Assembly (NCBI GenBank): GCA_031292375.1
Contig: JARLHF010000023.1
Location: forward strand, 1 to 61,175
Length of the DNA: 61,175 nucleotides
Source: Chlamydiales bacterium
GTDB lineage: Bacteria; Chlamydiota; Chlamydiia; Chlamydiales; VFKH01
Direction of reading: 5' to 3'
The notes beneath the pieces were generated by a model. That model made no database searches and was not told where the DNA came from. It saw nothing but the letters and a program-made list of their open reading frames with translations. How positions within the stretch are numbered: the first letter of the stretch is position 1; each line of letters starts with the position of its first letter. Of this stretch, positions 1 through 8,873 are shown one piece after another. A program made the position numbers and the translations under genes.

Positions 1-21
1 AATGACCTTTATTTTAGGAGT

Positions 22-134
22 GTTACCTATGTTGGTGAATCAGTTTATGTCTTTAAGATTAGAATTTTTATCTCTCATAAAGACAAAACTGTTACCTATG
101 TTGGTGAATCAAACTGTAACCTATGTGGGTGAAT
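22..134. repeat. Three direct copies of a ~20 bp repeat, possible IS end
   Basis: A unit reading GTTACCTATGTTGGTGAAT occurs at 22-40 and 91-109, each followed by CA. A third copy at 116-134 differs at two bases (GTAACCTATGTGGGTGAAT). The last two copies are also preceded by AAACT. The spacing (69 and 25 bases) is irregular. Several directly repeated transposase-binding sites near an end are typical of IS21-like elements, so this may be the end of an insertion sequence lying mostly to the left of the window. No transposase is visible, so the assignment is an inference. Regular CRISPR spacing is absent. Confidence 0.5.
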
Positions 135-383
135 TGGACCAGACAAATCGTTAGGTATAAAAGCACTCTCCGTGTCTCTGTGGCTCCGTGTTTCATTCCA
201 AAAAACCAGCTTTAAATTTTAATGAACAATAGCTTAAGTTGTTAACAATAAACTAGTTAAAAATCGAGCTGACGTTAATTATAGTCGATATAGATCATAG
301 AAAAGATATTTATATATAGAATTTGTTTGTTTTTAATTAAAGCAAAGAGTGATAATTAGACGCTTAAATTTTAGGTGTTTGTA
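135..383. other. Intergenic stretch without a recognisable gene
   Basis: About 250 bases between the direct repeats and the first gene. It holds a short low-complexity motif around 168-190 in which CTCCGTG is repeated on both sides of TCTCTGTGG, followed by AT-rich sequence that probably carries the promoter of the next gene. I see no RNA gene, and no reading frame here looks protein-like. Confidence 0.4.
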
Positions 384-1007
384 ATGTATTATATATTCTT
401 TGTTTTGTTTTTATTATCAAATTCATTTTGTTATTCCAGAGTAATTGAAAACAATAAAGTCGTTTTCCAAGAGAGAGCTTTTAAACAAGTGCCTCTTGTA
501 TTGCAGAAGGCAGTAAATACATTGTCTCATTTTCCAGATAGCCATCAATTCATTCAACATTGTGAGAAAAGGGGTGGTATTACGCTGGCTTGGGCGCCGC
601 TTGGTAAAGATATGTGTGATGCTTGTTGGATTGGAGAAAAAAGAGCAATTATTCTTAATTCTTCTAAGCAGTGGACTCTTGGTAAGCAGATCTCTTCAAT
701 TATTTTTGAATTACATAATGCCGCAAGTGATGAGCATTTTATTCAGTTGAATAAATTAGCTTACGAGGGGAAAATTACAAAAGATGAGTACGTTGAAAGT
801 GTTGAGAAGCAGGAATATTTGAATTCTCTAGAAACACAGCAGTTAATTACTAAAGGCATTAAGCTAGGCTACTTTCCAAAAGATACATTTTTACCTATTT
901 ATAAGAGCTTTGAAGAGCATTTCAAATGGCAGATCGCTCTGGGGCATTCCGACCTTATTGCTCAGCAGTATGAAGAGATGAGAATAGAGGCTGAGCGTAC
1001 AATTTAA
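384..1007 (+). CDS. Secreted hypothetical protein with FELHNA motif
   Basis: I do not recognise a named family. The protein of about 207 residues starts with a hydrophobic stretch (MYYIFFVLFLLSNSFC) that looks like a signal peptide or lipoprotein-type leader. The mature part has a CDAC pair and, near the middle, a FELHNA motif inside a helix-like segment, followed by a charged helical C-terminal half. I chose ATG 384 because AGGTG lies about six bases upstream. An in-frame GTG at 375 would add three residues and has a poorer ribosome site. It stops one base before the convergent UPF0158 gene. It probably acts in the periplasm or is exported. Nothing fixes its role. Confidence 0.6.
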   Translation: MYYIFFVLFLLSNSFCYSRVIENNKVVFQERAFKQVPLVLQKAVNTLSHFPDSHQFIQHCEKRGGITLAWAPLGKDMCDACWIGEKRAIILNSSKQWTLGKQISSIIFELHNAASDEHFIQLNKLAYEGKITKDEYVESVEKQEYLNSLETQQLITKGIKLGYFPKDTFLPIYKSFEEHFKWQIALGHSDLIAQQYEEMRIEAERTI

Positions 1008-1008
1008 C

Positions 1009-2277
1009 TTACTTCTTTTTAATTACGGGCTTTTTGGATGGAGCGATAGGCTTTGCTTTATTAAGAGGTTTTCCCAAAGGCTTTCCTTTTGTCTTTTCTA
1101 GGGTTTTCCCAAGAGGTTTTTTTGAAGGTGCGATCTTTGGTGTAGGTTTTTTATCTATTGTGCTCTTTTTTATCTCCTTCACGGGTTTCTTATTATTAAG
1201 TTTTTTGTCCTCTTTGGGAGGGGGTATGGGCTTAGATGGCTTTTCTGAAATTGTTTTTTTGCTAGATGCTTTTTCAATTTTTGAAGGTGCTTTTTTTGTG
1301 GAAGCAGATGGAAGAGCATCTTCTTCATCTAGGTCATCATCATCTTCTTCTTCTTTTGACCAATCGATTTTTGAAAAGGCTGTAAGCTCTTGCTCCGGTG
1401 CATGAGGTTGGTTCCCAAGGCTTTTTAAAGAGGCAAGTTTTTTGGAAAGGCTATCCCACTTCTCAAGAGGACTCTGTTTAGAGGCATTGCGACTTGCAAG
1501 GAATTCTTCTTCAGTATCATATTTGGAAGAAAAGGTAATTGCAGATGTGCTTGTAATATCTGGGATGTAAAGAAAGGGTCTAATTTGTGGTCCAACAGTT
1601 GCGTAAAGGTCTGTTGTCATTTGCTGTTCCACTTCTACTTTGACAGTCTGTTTGGGAGGACGCCCTCTTTTAGGTCTTGGGTTGAGAGCCTCTGTGGAAT
1701 AATATGTCTTAGCTTTGGCTAAAAGAATATCCCTTGCGTGAGCAATCTCTTTCGAGGGTTTTGTGTCGAAGAGAAATTGCTTGAGCTTTTCAATCATGGG
1801 GCGCTCTATTTCCAAATCCTCCTCGAAGACAAACTGGAATTGGTTATTACGTAGCCACTCAATGATGCGGATACGTGAGCGTTCTTGATAGTATTGTTGC
1901 CATTTTTCCAACTCAGTTAAGTGGTCGTAGATAAAGTCTAAGAAGTGGTCTCTGGCATCTTTTGATTGAATGACATCAAGAAGTTTTTCTTTGGTATCGA
2001 TATCGTAAACTTTTTCATTAACAAATCCTTCCATGATTTTTTTTGTTTCATAAAAAGTAAGCTTTGGTAGCATCACATAGCGTTGTTTATGTTCAGAAAG
2101 TTCTCCCTTTAGGGCTGTAAGCTCTTGCTCTGATTTCATTAAATCTACATAGATAATAAAGCCCTCTAGTCTGTCTAGATAGAAGTCACGCTCGTCATCA
2201 GATTTGGCAAAAGCATCCATAAGTCTGTGTGCGCGCAAAATAAGAGGACATTGTGGTGTTTTGGAATTGTCTTTCAT
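1009..2277 (-). CDS. UPF0158 family protein with Lys/Pro-rich tail (CT429-like)
   Basis: The N-terminal ~190 residues closely resemble, from memory, the chlamydial UPF0158 protein CT_429, including the stretches LMDAFAKSDDERDFYLDRLE and IRIIEWLRNNQFQFVFEEDL. After residue 200 there is an AT-hook-like KRGRPPK. The last ~110 residues are low-complexity Lys, Pro and Ser with an acidic patch (EEEDDDDLDEEDALP) before them, which recalls chlamydial histone-like tails. The function of the family is unknown. The tail and AT hook suggest nucleic-acid contact, which is an inference. It lies upstream to downstream in the order glyA-clpP-dapF-UPF0158 on the minus strand, the neighbourhood expected in chlamydiae. 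Confidence 0.85.
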   Translation of the reverse strand: MKDNSKTPQCPLILRAHRLMDAFAKSDDERDFYLDRLEGFIIYVDLMKSEQELTALKGELSEHKQRYVMLPKLTFYETKKIMEGFVNEKVYDIDTKEKLLDVIQSKDARDHFLDFIYDHLTELEKWQQYYQERSRIRIIEWLRNNQFQFVFEEDLEIERPMIEKLKQFLFDTKPSKEIAHARDILLAKAKTYYSTEALNPRPKRGRPPKQTVKVEVEQQMTTDLYATVGPQIRPFLYIPDITSTSAITFSSKYDTEEEFLASRNASKQSPLEKWDSLSKKLASLKSLGNQPHAPEQELTAFSKIDWSKEEEDDDDLDEEDALPSASTKKAPSKIEKASSKKTISEKPSKPIPPPKEDKKLNNKKPVKEIKKSTIDKKPTPKIAPSKKPLGKTLEKTKGKPLGKPLNKAKPIAPSKKPVIKKK

Positions 2278-2328
2278 GAGTTACATCTCTTTGGAGCTAA
2301 AGAAGTAGAGTTTATCGAAAAAGAATCC

Positions 2329-3165
2329 TTATTTGCAAGGGATATTACCTTGAAAAATGAGTTGAGCATTACCCGTCATGATTACTTGTGAAAAAGCATT
2401 ATTTTCTTTTTTAAATGAGATAGTCAGAGTTTCTTGTGAGTGGGTTTGTACATTAATTGGGCTTGGAAGATTGTAGATATGCGCTGCAGTAAGCGCTGCA
2501 GCGGTAACTCCTGTCCCGCAGGCAAGCGTTTCGCCTTCCACACCACGCTCGTAAGTTCTGATGTGAAGTTTATTTTGATTTGTTATTTCAACAAAGTTTG
2601 CATTTGTTCCCTTTGGTTGAAAAAGAGGGTGAAAGCGTATTTCTTTTCCTGCATTTACAACATCGAAGGTATTTAAACTCTCTACAAATAATACAGCATG
2701 AGGAACTCCTGTATCTAGAAAATGTAACAGCTTCTCACCTGTTTTTAGTTGAAGTTTAATATCCCAGTGAATATTTGTCGCAGTGCCCATGTCGACTGCA
2801 ACTTTTGATCCGATAAAAGATACTTGAAGTATTCGTTGCATTGTTTCTAGCATAAATGAATCATTTTTAAACCCAAGTTCTTGAGTAAATTTTGCAAAGC
2901 AGCGCACGCCGTTACCACACATTTCTGCCTCACTGCCATCGGCATTAAAAATGCGAAAACGAAAGTTTGCTTTTGTAGAGTTTTGTAAAAGGATGAGACC
3001 ATCAGCACCGATACCATGTTGACGGTGGCATATTTGTCTGATAAAATTTTTGTCGTCTGCTGGAAAAAGAGAGGAGCGATCATCAACTAATATAAAGTCA
3101 TTGCCGGCTCCAGAGTATTTTGAAAATAAAATTTTACAAGTCGTTGAAAGAGTCGACGATGCCAT
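2329..3165 (-). CDS. dapF: Diaminopimelate epimerase
   Basis: DapF converts LL- to meso-diaminopimelate, the last step before lysine and peptidoglycan precursor synthesis. The two catalytic cysteines are present in the standard motifs: Cys83 in MCGNGVRC and Cys216 in ACGTGVTA. The N-terminal YSGAGNDF motif and the overall length (278 residues) fit the family. The ATG at 3165 lies inside the end of clpP (32 bases of overlap), with no later in-frame Met before the conserved N-terminus, so translation is probably coupled to clpP. In chlamydiae the meso-DAP pathway uses DapL aminotransferase, and DapF is thought to have a wider role in amino-acid racemisation. That is family knowledge and is not visible here. 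Confidence 0.95.
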   Translation of the reverse strand: MASSTLSTTCKILFSKYSGAGNDFILVDDRSSLFPADDKNFIRQICHRQHGIGADGLILLQNSTKANFRFRIFNADGSEAEMCGNGVRCFAKFTQELGFKNDSFMLETMQRILQVSFIGSKVAVDMGTATNIHWDIKLQLKTGEKLLHFLDTGVPHAVLFVESLNTFDVVNAGKEIRFHPLFQPKGTNANFVEITNQNKLHIRTYERGVEGETLACGTGVTAAALTAAHIYNLPSPINVQTHSQETLTISFKKENNAFSQVIMTGNAQLIFQGNIPCK

Positions 3166-3727
3166 CTAGAAGTCCAAATGCTAATGCTTCTTCAGGAGTC
3201 ATCCAAGTGTCTCTATCGAGAGCTTTTTCGATGGTCTTGAAATCTTTACCCGTTGCTTTCACATACATATTGATGAGTGCATCGTGTGTTTTTTTTATTT
3301 CTTTAGCCTGGATTTCAAGGTCTGTTGCCTGTCCTTTAATAATCCCTTGAATGATGGGCTGATGAATCATGATTCTGGCATGCTTTGTTGCAAAACGACG
3401 CTTTGGAGCTGCACACAGACTGAGAATAGAGCCCATGGAGGCTGCTAAGCCTGTAACTAATGTGGTTACTGGTGATGTGATCATTTTAATTTGATCCCAT
3501 ATAGCAAAACCTGCATCAACAGATCCACCTGGTGAATTGATAATAAATAGGATAGGTTTGCCAGGATCTTTTAATTCTAAGTACCAAAGTTTGCGAATGG
3601 TAGTGCGTGCAGTGTCATTATCCACTACATCGGAGAAAAAAATTCTTCTTGCACTAAGAAGAGCATGATCGATCTTATCATCAAGTGTTTTGAAAGTGTG
3701 GTCTTCAGGTCCATTTGGAAGAGTCAT
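3134..3727 (-). CDS. clpP: ATP-dependent Clp protease proteolytic subunit
   Basis: This is the serine protease core of Clp complexes. The catalytic triad is visible as Ser97 in GLAASMGS, His122 in MIHQP and Asp173 in [11 protein letters not shown]. The length of 197 residues is typical. Chlamydiae carry two ClpP paralogues. The position next to dapF and glyA matches the one called clpP1 (CT431) in C. trachomatis. The N-terminus ([20 protein letters not shown]) shows no obvious propeptide. It is cotranscribed in order after glyA and overlaps dapF. The partner ATPase (ClpX or ClpC) is not in the window. Confidence 0.95.
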   Translation of the reverse strand: MTLPNGPEDHTFKTLDDKIDHALLSARRIFFSDVVDNDTARTTIRKLWYLELKDPGKPILFIINSPGGSVDAGFAIWDQIKMITSPVTTLVTGLAASMGSILSLCAAPKRRFATKHARIMIHQPIIQGIIKGQATDLEIQAKEIKKTHDALINMYVKATGKDFKTIEKALDRDTWMTPEEALAFGLLDGIVDSFNDL

Positions 3728-3796
3728 AATATTTCCTAAATTAAATGTTGTGCGAGGTATAGCATATTCTAATTTAACATTTCCAGTCTAAAATTT

Positions 3797-5278
3797 TTAG
3801 CATAGCTGGATTTCTGGATAGACGGGAAATCGAGTAAGAAGATCTTGAACACGTGTTTTGGCTTTATTAATTGCCTCTGAAGAAGTTGTGTACTTTGCTT
3901 GACTTACAACGCCATTATGAATTGCGGCCTTTGTATTTTTAAGGACAAAGGCGATGATAGATGCAATTTCTTTCATCTCATCATGTCCCATTCCAAGTGT
4001 TGTCATGGCAGGTGAGCCTATGCGTATGCCAGATGTATACCAAGGACCATTTGGATCAAAGGGAATTGCGTTGCGGTTTAGGGTTAAATGAGCTTCTCGA
4101 AGAACACTTTCTGCTTGCCTTCCTGTTAGATTAAAGGAGGAGAGGTCTGCTATAAGAAGGTGGTTTTCGGTGCCATTTGTTGTAATGCGAATGCCTTGCT
4201 CCATCAAACTTTCTGCAAGTGTTGCTGCATTGCTAAGCACCTTTTTTGTATAGTAGCGGTAGGATTCTTGATTGGCTTCTTTAAAGGCAATTGCTTTAGC
4301 TGCAAGAACATGTGGAAGAGGCCCTCCCATAACAAGAGGACAGCCTTTGTTGATAGTTTCGCTAAATTCATGATTTGAGAGAACAATGCCCCCACGTGGT
4401 CCCCTGAGAGTTTTATGTGTTGTTGATGTGATGATATGTGCATGTGGAATGGGATCAAATTCATGAGTAAAAGCTTTTCCTGCAACAAGCCCTGCAAAGT
4501 GCGCCATATCGGCCATCAGGACAGCACCTGCTGCATCTGCAATTTCTCTCATGATAGCAAAATTAATCTTGCGTGGATATGCAGAGTAGCCTGCAAGCAG
4601 GATAAGGGGCTTTTCTTGCAGTGCTTGTTTTTTTATAGCTGCGTAATCAAGTAGCTCTGTCTTGGGGTCAACTTCATAGCTTATTGCCTGCATGAATTTT
4701 GAAGAAATATTGTGTTTATAACCATGTGTCAAGTGACCGCCAGAATTTAAGCTCATGCCCATTAGCTTTTGATTGATTAATAGTTGTCTTATTTGTTCAT
4801 ATTCTTCTGGTGTAAGTTCATCGAGGTTCTTTTTGGAGAGCTTTTTAATCTCTTTATTTTGTATTCTTTCGATAAGTATGGCCCAAAACGCAATCAAGTT
4901 GGCATCTGCCCCAGAATGTGGCTGTACGTAGGCGTGTTCGCAATTGAAAAGAGTTTTTACCTGAGAGATAGCTTCATCTTCAATAGCATCGACATTTGCG
5001 CAACCTGCATAAAATCTGTGATGTGTGTAGCCCTCGGCGTATTTGTCGGTGAGTAAATTTCCCATGGCAAGTTGCACGGCAAGAGAAGAGAAATTTTCTG
5101 AGGCAATGAGTTTTAAATAAGAGCGCTGGTCTTTTAACTCTTGTATGATCTGGTGAGAGATGAGTGGAGAAGAGGACTCTATGTGGTCTAGGGCCGCAAG
5201 ATAAGCGATTGCAGCTTTTGTTCGGTCATGTTCTTTAGTATTTTTTAGGTAGTGATCAAGAAAATTGGACGGGGTCAT
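3797..5278 (-). CDS. glyA: Serine hydroxymethyltransferase
   Basis: This PLP enzyme interconverts serine and glycine and loads one-carbon units on tetrahydrofolate in the cytosol. The conserved N-terminal LIASENFSS, the YAEGYTHHRFYAGC segment, and the PLP-binding Lys near residue 290 in TTHKTLRGPRGG are all present. At 493 residues it is longer than the usual ~420. The extra length is mostly an N-terminal extension and an insertion between about residues 140 and 185 (rich in Lys, Glu and Leu), a shape shared by chlamydial GlyA proteins. It is the first gene of the glyA-clpP-dapF run on the minus strand and is separated by ~100 bases from the PfkB kinase upstream. Confidence 0.95.
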   Translation of the reverse strand: MTPSNFLDHYLKNTKEHDRTKAAIAYLAALDHIESSSPLISHQIIQELKDQRSYLKLIASENFSSLAVQLAMGNLLTDKYAEGYTHHRFYAGCANVDAIEDEAISQVKTLFNCEHAYVQPHSGADANLIAFWAILIERIQNKEIKKLSKKNLDELTPEEYEQIRQLLINQKLMGMSLNSGGHLTHGYKHNISSKFMQAISYEVDPKTELLDYAAIKKQALQEKPLILLAGYSAYPRKINFAIMREIADAAGAVLMADMAHFAGLVAGKAFTHEFDPIPHAHIITSTTHKTLRGPRGGIVLSNHEFSETINKGCPLVMGGPLPHVLAAKAIAFKEANQESYRYYTKKVLSNAATLAESLMEQGIRITTNGTENHLLIADLSSFNLTGRQAESVLREAHLTLNRNAIPFDPNGPWYTSGIRIGSPAMTTLGMGHDEMKEIASIIAFVLKNTKAAIHNGVVSQAKYTTSSEAINKAKTRVQDLLTRFPVYPEIQLC

Positions 5279-5379
5279 CTACGTAAAGCTCCTAACATTT
5301 TAGTCGCTTAAGTCTACCAATTTCCTAATTTAATAGGGTATGATTTTGTAGAGAAAGCAATTCTCTTGGAAAATTTATG

Positions 5380-6567
5380 TCAGGAATGGCTCAGAAAGGT
5401 GATGAGCTCTTCTGTTGTTGGGCTTTTACCGTTTCTGATGTAGAATCCGGCTGTTGCAATAGCAAGACCTAAGCATTCTTTGAGAGGTAGTTGGTAGAGA
5501 AGGCCGCTGCAAAATCCAGCATTAAAATTGTCACCAGCCCCTGTCGTAATTAAAGGTTTTTTGCAAAATGGACTTGCTAGAGTAGCACTCTCTTTTTCTG
5601 TTGAAATGACTGCAAACTGCTTGGTGTGAATGAGTATACCATGTAAAGATAGACGTTTTCTTAAAGTATCAGCTGTTATTAATGTTTCTTTTGGCGTAGA
5701 ACAAGTGGCATGAATGTTAAGAATGGATGCTACATGCACAGATTCTGAAGTATTAAGCCCTAGGATGACCGAGTGAGAAGAAGGCCAATGACTGAGTAAG
5801 CTAAGTGCTTTTTTTAAATCTGAATTTAAGCGTTTTGCAGGGTCTGCAAGGTCTATAAATAGATGACGAGAATTACCTTCTGTTCTTTTGGAGAGAAAGG
5901 GAAGAATATCTTCTTGTAGTTTTTCCCAGATTGTATTCATTAGAGGTAGCATGGTCCAGTTTGCACTGACAAAGAGGTCTGCCTTATCTAGAAGCTGGAT
6001 GAGTTCTGTCTTGTGAACATGCTCCAATAAGGTTTCATAATTGACATGAATGAGAGATTCATGCTTTCCAAGGATAACTTTGCCATCATTAAATTCTACA
6101 GCGTCGGAGTGACTGCTTGCTGCAAGTGAAATAACTCTTTTACAACGCCTTGCCATTTCATGAAATAAAGGCTCTATAGCACCCTCTTTGCCAATGGCAC
6201 CGATGAATGAAACAGTATGTCCGCTTTCTAAAAGAGCATTGGCAAGGATGGGTGCATTACCACCAATTTTTCGCATTAGAGGTACGAATTCGATGTTGCA
6301 ACTTACTCCCGCAGATCCGATGATGCGCTGTCCAAAGTCAGAAATTTTTTCTATGCGAGTATATTCGCTCGGACTTTCTCGTGTAGCAACTGCTGCAACA
6401 ACGTCGTCAGTAAAACCATCAAAACCAACTAAAGCGCTGGGCTTTTTAGAGCTTTTGTGTAGTTCTAAAGAGGCCTTTATAAGGGCTTTTGCGAGTGTTG
6501 AATTAAAATCTGGGACTGTATTGGGTTGTTGATCCACATTTAATACTATGGTTGGGTCCTGTTTCAT
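5380..6567 (-). CDS. PfkB/ribokinase-family carbohydrate kinase
   Basis: The C-terminal signature TTGAGDNFNAGFCSG carries the catalytic Asp and anion hole of the PfkB fold. The N-terminal half has the sugar-binding GGNAPILANAL stretch (where ribokinases have GG.a.N.a). The substrate cannot be read from motifs. The kinase family covers sugars, nucleosides and other small molecules. The ATG at 6567 lacks a clear ribosome site and lies 65 bases inside the upstream carbohydrate-binding-fold gene, so coupled translation or a later start is possible. An upstream in-frame start would lengthen the overlap further. The pairing with a starch-binding-like gene hints at a carbohydrate role, which is an inference. 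Confidence 0.8.
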   Translation of the reverse strand: MKQDPTIVLNVDQQPNTVPDFNSTLAKALIKASLELHKSSKKPSALVGFDGFTDDVVAAVATRESPSEYTRIEKISDFGQRIIGSAGVSCNIEFVPLMRKIGGNAPILANALLESGHTVSFIGAIGKEGAIEPLFHEMARRCKRVISLAASSHSDAVEFNDGKVILGKHESLIHVNYETLLEHVHKTELIQLLDKADLFVSANWTMLPLMNTIWEKLQEDILPFLSKRTEGNSRHLFIDLADPAKRLNSDLKKALSLLSHWPSSHSVILGLNTSESVHVASILNIHATCSTPKETLITADTLRKRLSLHGILIHTKQFAVISTEKESATLASPFCKKPLITTGAGDNFNAGFCSGLLYQLPLKECLGLAIATAGFYIRNGKSPTTEELITFLSHS

Positions 6568-6874
6568 ATTGACGATCATTAATAAGTATTTTAAATTCAG
6601 CAACTGTGCAGGTAGCACAAGTTTCCCAAATCCATTCGTTTGCCTTTACGTTTTTAAGTTGAACACCTTTTTCCCACGTAAGACCTGCTCCTTGACCACG
6701 AATGTAGAGGGAATTTCCAAATCCAACATCATAATCGATGATAACTTTAGTAATGCATTGCTTTCCGGAAGGAGCTCCACATGTGCCTGTAGGCTCAAAA
6801 GCTTTTTCTAAAAGAGCGCTACTTCCCGCACTGCTTTTTCCAGTAGGAGCAGTTGTTTTCTTATTGATTACCAT
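6503..6874 (-). CDS. Small protein with carbohydrate-binding (CBM20/glycogen-binding-like) fold
   Basis: The protein has 123 residues with the pattern KVIIDYDVGFGNSLYIRG, then GLTWEKGVQLKN, EWIWE and EFKILINDRQYETG. This order (beta strand, G-N-x-L-x-I-R-G, W-x-x-G, W, x-F-K) is what starch-binding and isoamylase N-terminal domains show. The first ~35 residues are low-complexity Lys, Thr, Ser and Ala. I chose ATG 6874 because GGGAGG sits seven bases upstream. An in-frame TTG at 6895 would place that site inside the gene. Its end overlaps the PfkB kinase start by 65 bases. Chlamydiae store glycogen, so glycogen binding is plausible but unproven. Confidence 0.65.
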   Translation of the reverse strand: MVINKKTTAPTGKSSAGSSALLEKAFEPTGTCGAPSGKQCITKVIIDYDVGFGNSLYIRGQGAGLTWEKGVQLKNVKANEWIWETCATCTVAEFKILINDRQYETGPNHSIKCGSTTQYSPRF

Positions 6875-6950
6875 GACATACCTCCCAAGTGTCAAATTGT
6901 GTATATTCTCAACTATTTGCGCCGATTTTGAATCTTAGTCAAGTAAAAAG

Positions 6951-7976
6951 TTAGATAGGTATTCTTGTCAGAGCTTCCAGGTCAAGGGAGTCTGCAGGTT
7001 TGCCCTTTGAGTAAAGATGATAACCAAGGCCTGCAATCATTGCGGCGTTATCTAGGCTAAGTGCTTTTTCTGGAAAAAATAGAGGGATATTATCTCTATT
7101 TTCTTTTGTAAATAACATTTTTAAATAGTTATTATTGCTAACGCCGCCGCCAACGAGTAAGCATTTGCAATTAAATGTCTTAGCGGCAAGAAGAGATTTT
7201 GATACGATGTCTGTGAGAGCTGATTTTTGAAAAGAGGCAGCGATATTTTTTTTGTCAGATTCTTGAATGATAAGTGGGCTATCTTTTTTGGCTCCTTGTC
7301 CTTTGATGGCATAAAGAACGTTTGTTTTGAGTCCGCTAAAGGAAAAATCAAAGGGTTTACCTTTGACAGAGCCTGCTTTAAAAGAATAGGCATTTTCATT
7401 GCCAGTTTTAGCCAAAAGTTCAACAACAGGGCCTCCTGGGTAAGGAAGACGGAGCATAGCTGCAACTTTATCGAACGCTTCACCAATTGCATCATCTACT
7501 GTTTGACCAATGAGTGTATATTTTCCAATCTCTTGAATTTGAATAAGAAAGGTATGCCCCCCTGATATAACAAGGCCTAAGGCAGGAAATAGGACTTCGC
7601 TTATTCTTGTCATGTAGGCTGCATAAAGGTGTGCTTCTACATGATTTACACCGATAAAGGGGATGTTAAGGGCCAGGCTTAGACTTTTTGCAGCGCTTAC
7701 TCCAAGAAGTAATGCTCCAATTAATCCAGGTCCCTTAGCAACAGAGATTAGGTCAATATCTTGAAGCGTGCATTTTGCTTGTGTCAGGGCTTTTTGGATG
7801 ATGGGTATGAGAGTGTCAATATGTCGTCTACAGGCAAGTTCAGGAATAACACCGCCATAAAGTGCATGGAGGTCTTCTTGTGTTGCAATTTCATTAGAGA
7901 GGATATGCACGCTATCTTCGACAACTGCAGCCGCAGTTTCATCACATGTGCTTTCAATACCTAAAACAAGAACCAT
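6951..7976 (-). CDS. tsaD: tRNA N6-threonylcarbamoyladenosine synthase subunit TsaD
   Basis: TsaD transfers the threonylcarbamoyl group to A37 of ANN-decoding tRNAs, working with TsaB and TsaE. The metal-binding histidines His112 and His116 are in GVNHVEAHLYA. The N-terminal GIESTCDETAAAVV and the GLVISGGHT motif are intact, and the length of 341 residues is normal. The partner TsaB is encoded at 19785-20438 in this window. The gene runs on the minus strand, diverging from the CT398-like gene at 8105 with ~130 bases between them. That gap should hold both promoters. Confidence 0.95.
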   Translation of the reverse strand: MVLVLGIESTCDETAAAVVEDSVHILSNEIATQEDLHALYGGVIPELACRRHIDTLIPIIQKALTQAKCTLQDIDLISVAKGPGLIGALLLGVSAAKSLSLALNIPFIGVNHVEAHLYAAYMTRISEVLFPALGLVISGGHTFLIQIQEIGKYTLIGQTVDDAIGEAFDKVAAMLRLPYPGGPVVELLAKTGNENAYSFKAGSVKGKPFDFSFSGLKTNVLYAIKGQGAKKDSPLIIQESDKKNIAASFQKSALTDIVSKSLLAAKTFNCKCLLVGGGVSNNNYLKMLFTKENRDNIPLFFPEKALSLDNAAMIAGLGYHLYSKGKPADSLDLEALTRIPI

Positions 7977-8034
7977 AAAAATTTCATTTTAAAAACATTA
8001 GGTAATATGTATACACTAGAGAGCTTATTTTTTC

Positions 8035-8063
8035 TTGAGAATTATCGAAGAAATGGGTAATCT
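8035..8063 (+). promoter_or_regulatory. Candidate housekeeping-sigma promoter for the CT398-like gene and rnpB
   Basis: TTGAGA (8035-8040) and TAATCT (8058-8063) are separated by exactly 17 bases, close to the TTGACA/TATAAT pattern. The predicted start is about 35 bases before the ATG at 8105. It is judged by eye only. Confidence 0.45.
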
Positions 8064-8104
8064 TTCAACTTAATTTACAGATCTATACTTATAAGGACCA
8101 ACAA

Positions 8105-8869
8105 ATGCAAGAATCCCTCAAAGTAATACTGGAGATTCAAGAATTAGATATGAAAATGATCCGTCTGATGCGTGTTAAAAAAGAACGCCAGAAGGAATTA
8201 GAGCATATCAATGCTATCAAAGCAGACTTTTTACAGCAGTCCGAGCTAAAAGAAAAAGAAGTTTTAGAAATTAAAAAAGAGATTCGGGTTGCAGAGTCTT
8301 TAATTGCTGAAGCTAATGCAAAAATCGAGCGCCTTGAAACAAAGCAAAATTCTTTGAAAAAAGTAGAGGAATTTAGTGCTGTAAGCCATGAAATTACGGC
8401 CGCAGAAAGAGAGCGCACCCAACAAGAGCAGCAACTAAGTGATTTAACAGATCGTTTAATTCAAGAAGAAGAAGTGTTGAAGCAGATTCAAGAGAGCTTG
8501 AAGTCAACGGATGTAAGTAGCAAGGCCTTAGAAAAAGAAATTAATGAGAGTATTGCTTTAATTAATAAAGAGGGGCAAGGGCTTCAAAAAGAGCGTGATG
8601 TTCTTAAAGAAAGAGCTCCTGAAGACCTTTTTAAAGTGTATGAAAGGCTTATTCGCAATAAAAAAGATAGAGTTGTGGTTCCTATCGAAAATAGGACATG
8701 CAGTGGTTGCCACATTGTTTTGACTGCTCAGCATGAAAACCTTGTTAGAAGGGGTGAGCGTCCAGTTTTTTGTGAACATTGCTCGCGCCTGCACTATTGG
8801 CTAGATAGTGAGATGGTTGAAGATACAACTGTTGCAACTAAAAAGAGAAGACGCAGAGCATCTGCGTAA
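8105..8869 (+). CDS. Coiled-coil zinc-ribbon protein, CT398 type
   Basis: Residues 1-180 form a long charged coiled coil (heptads rich in Glu, Lys, Leu). The C-terminal ~60 residues form a C4 zinc ribbon with cysteines in CSGC and CEHC, spaced about 23 residues apart. This is the architecture of C. trachomatis CT398, for which I recall a structure and a reported link to sigma-54 and to type III secretion. Neither link can be seen in this sequence. The length of 254 residues matches. rnpB begins a few bases after the stop, the same neighbour as in Chlamydia, so both may be read from one transcript. Confidence 0.85.
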   Translation: MQESLKVILEIQELDMKMIRLMRVKKERQKELEHINAIKADFLQQSELKEKEVLEIKKEIRVAESLIAEANAKIERLETKQNSLKKVEEFSAVSHEITAAERERTQQEQQLSDLTDRLIQEEEVLKQIQESLKSTDVSSKALEKEINESIALINKEGQGLQKERDVLKERAPEDLFKVYERLIRNKKDRVVVPIENRTCSGCHIVLTAQHENLVRRGERPVFCEHCSRLHYWLDSEMVEDTTVATKKRRRRASA

Positions 8870-8873
8870 AGTT

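Noticed and set aside
22-134. Possible CRISPR array from three repeats
   Set aside because: Spacings of 69 and 25 bases are irregular, there are only three copies, and there are no cas genes.
1034-1405. 123-codon Gly/Phe/Ser-rich frame antisense to UPF0158
   Set aside because: It is the complement of the Lys/Pro/Glu-rich tail of UPF0158, whose conserved domain fixes the coding strand.
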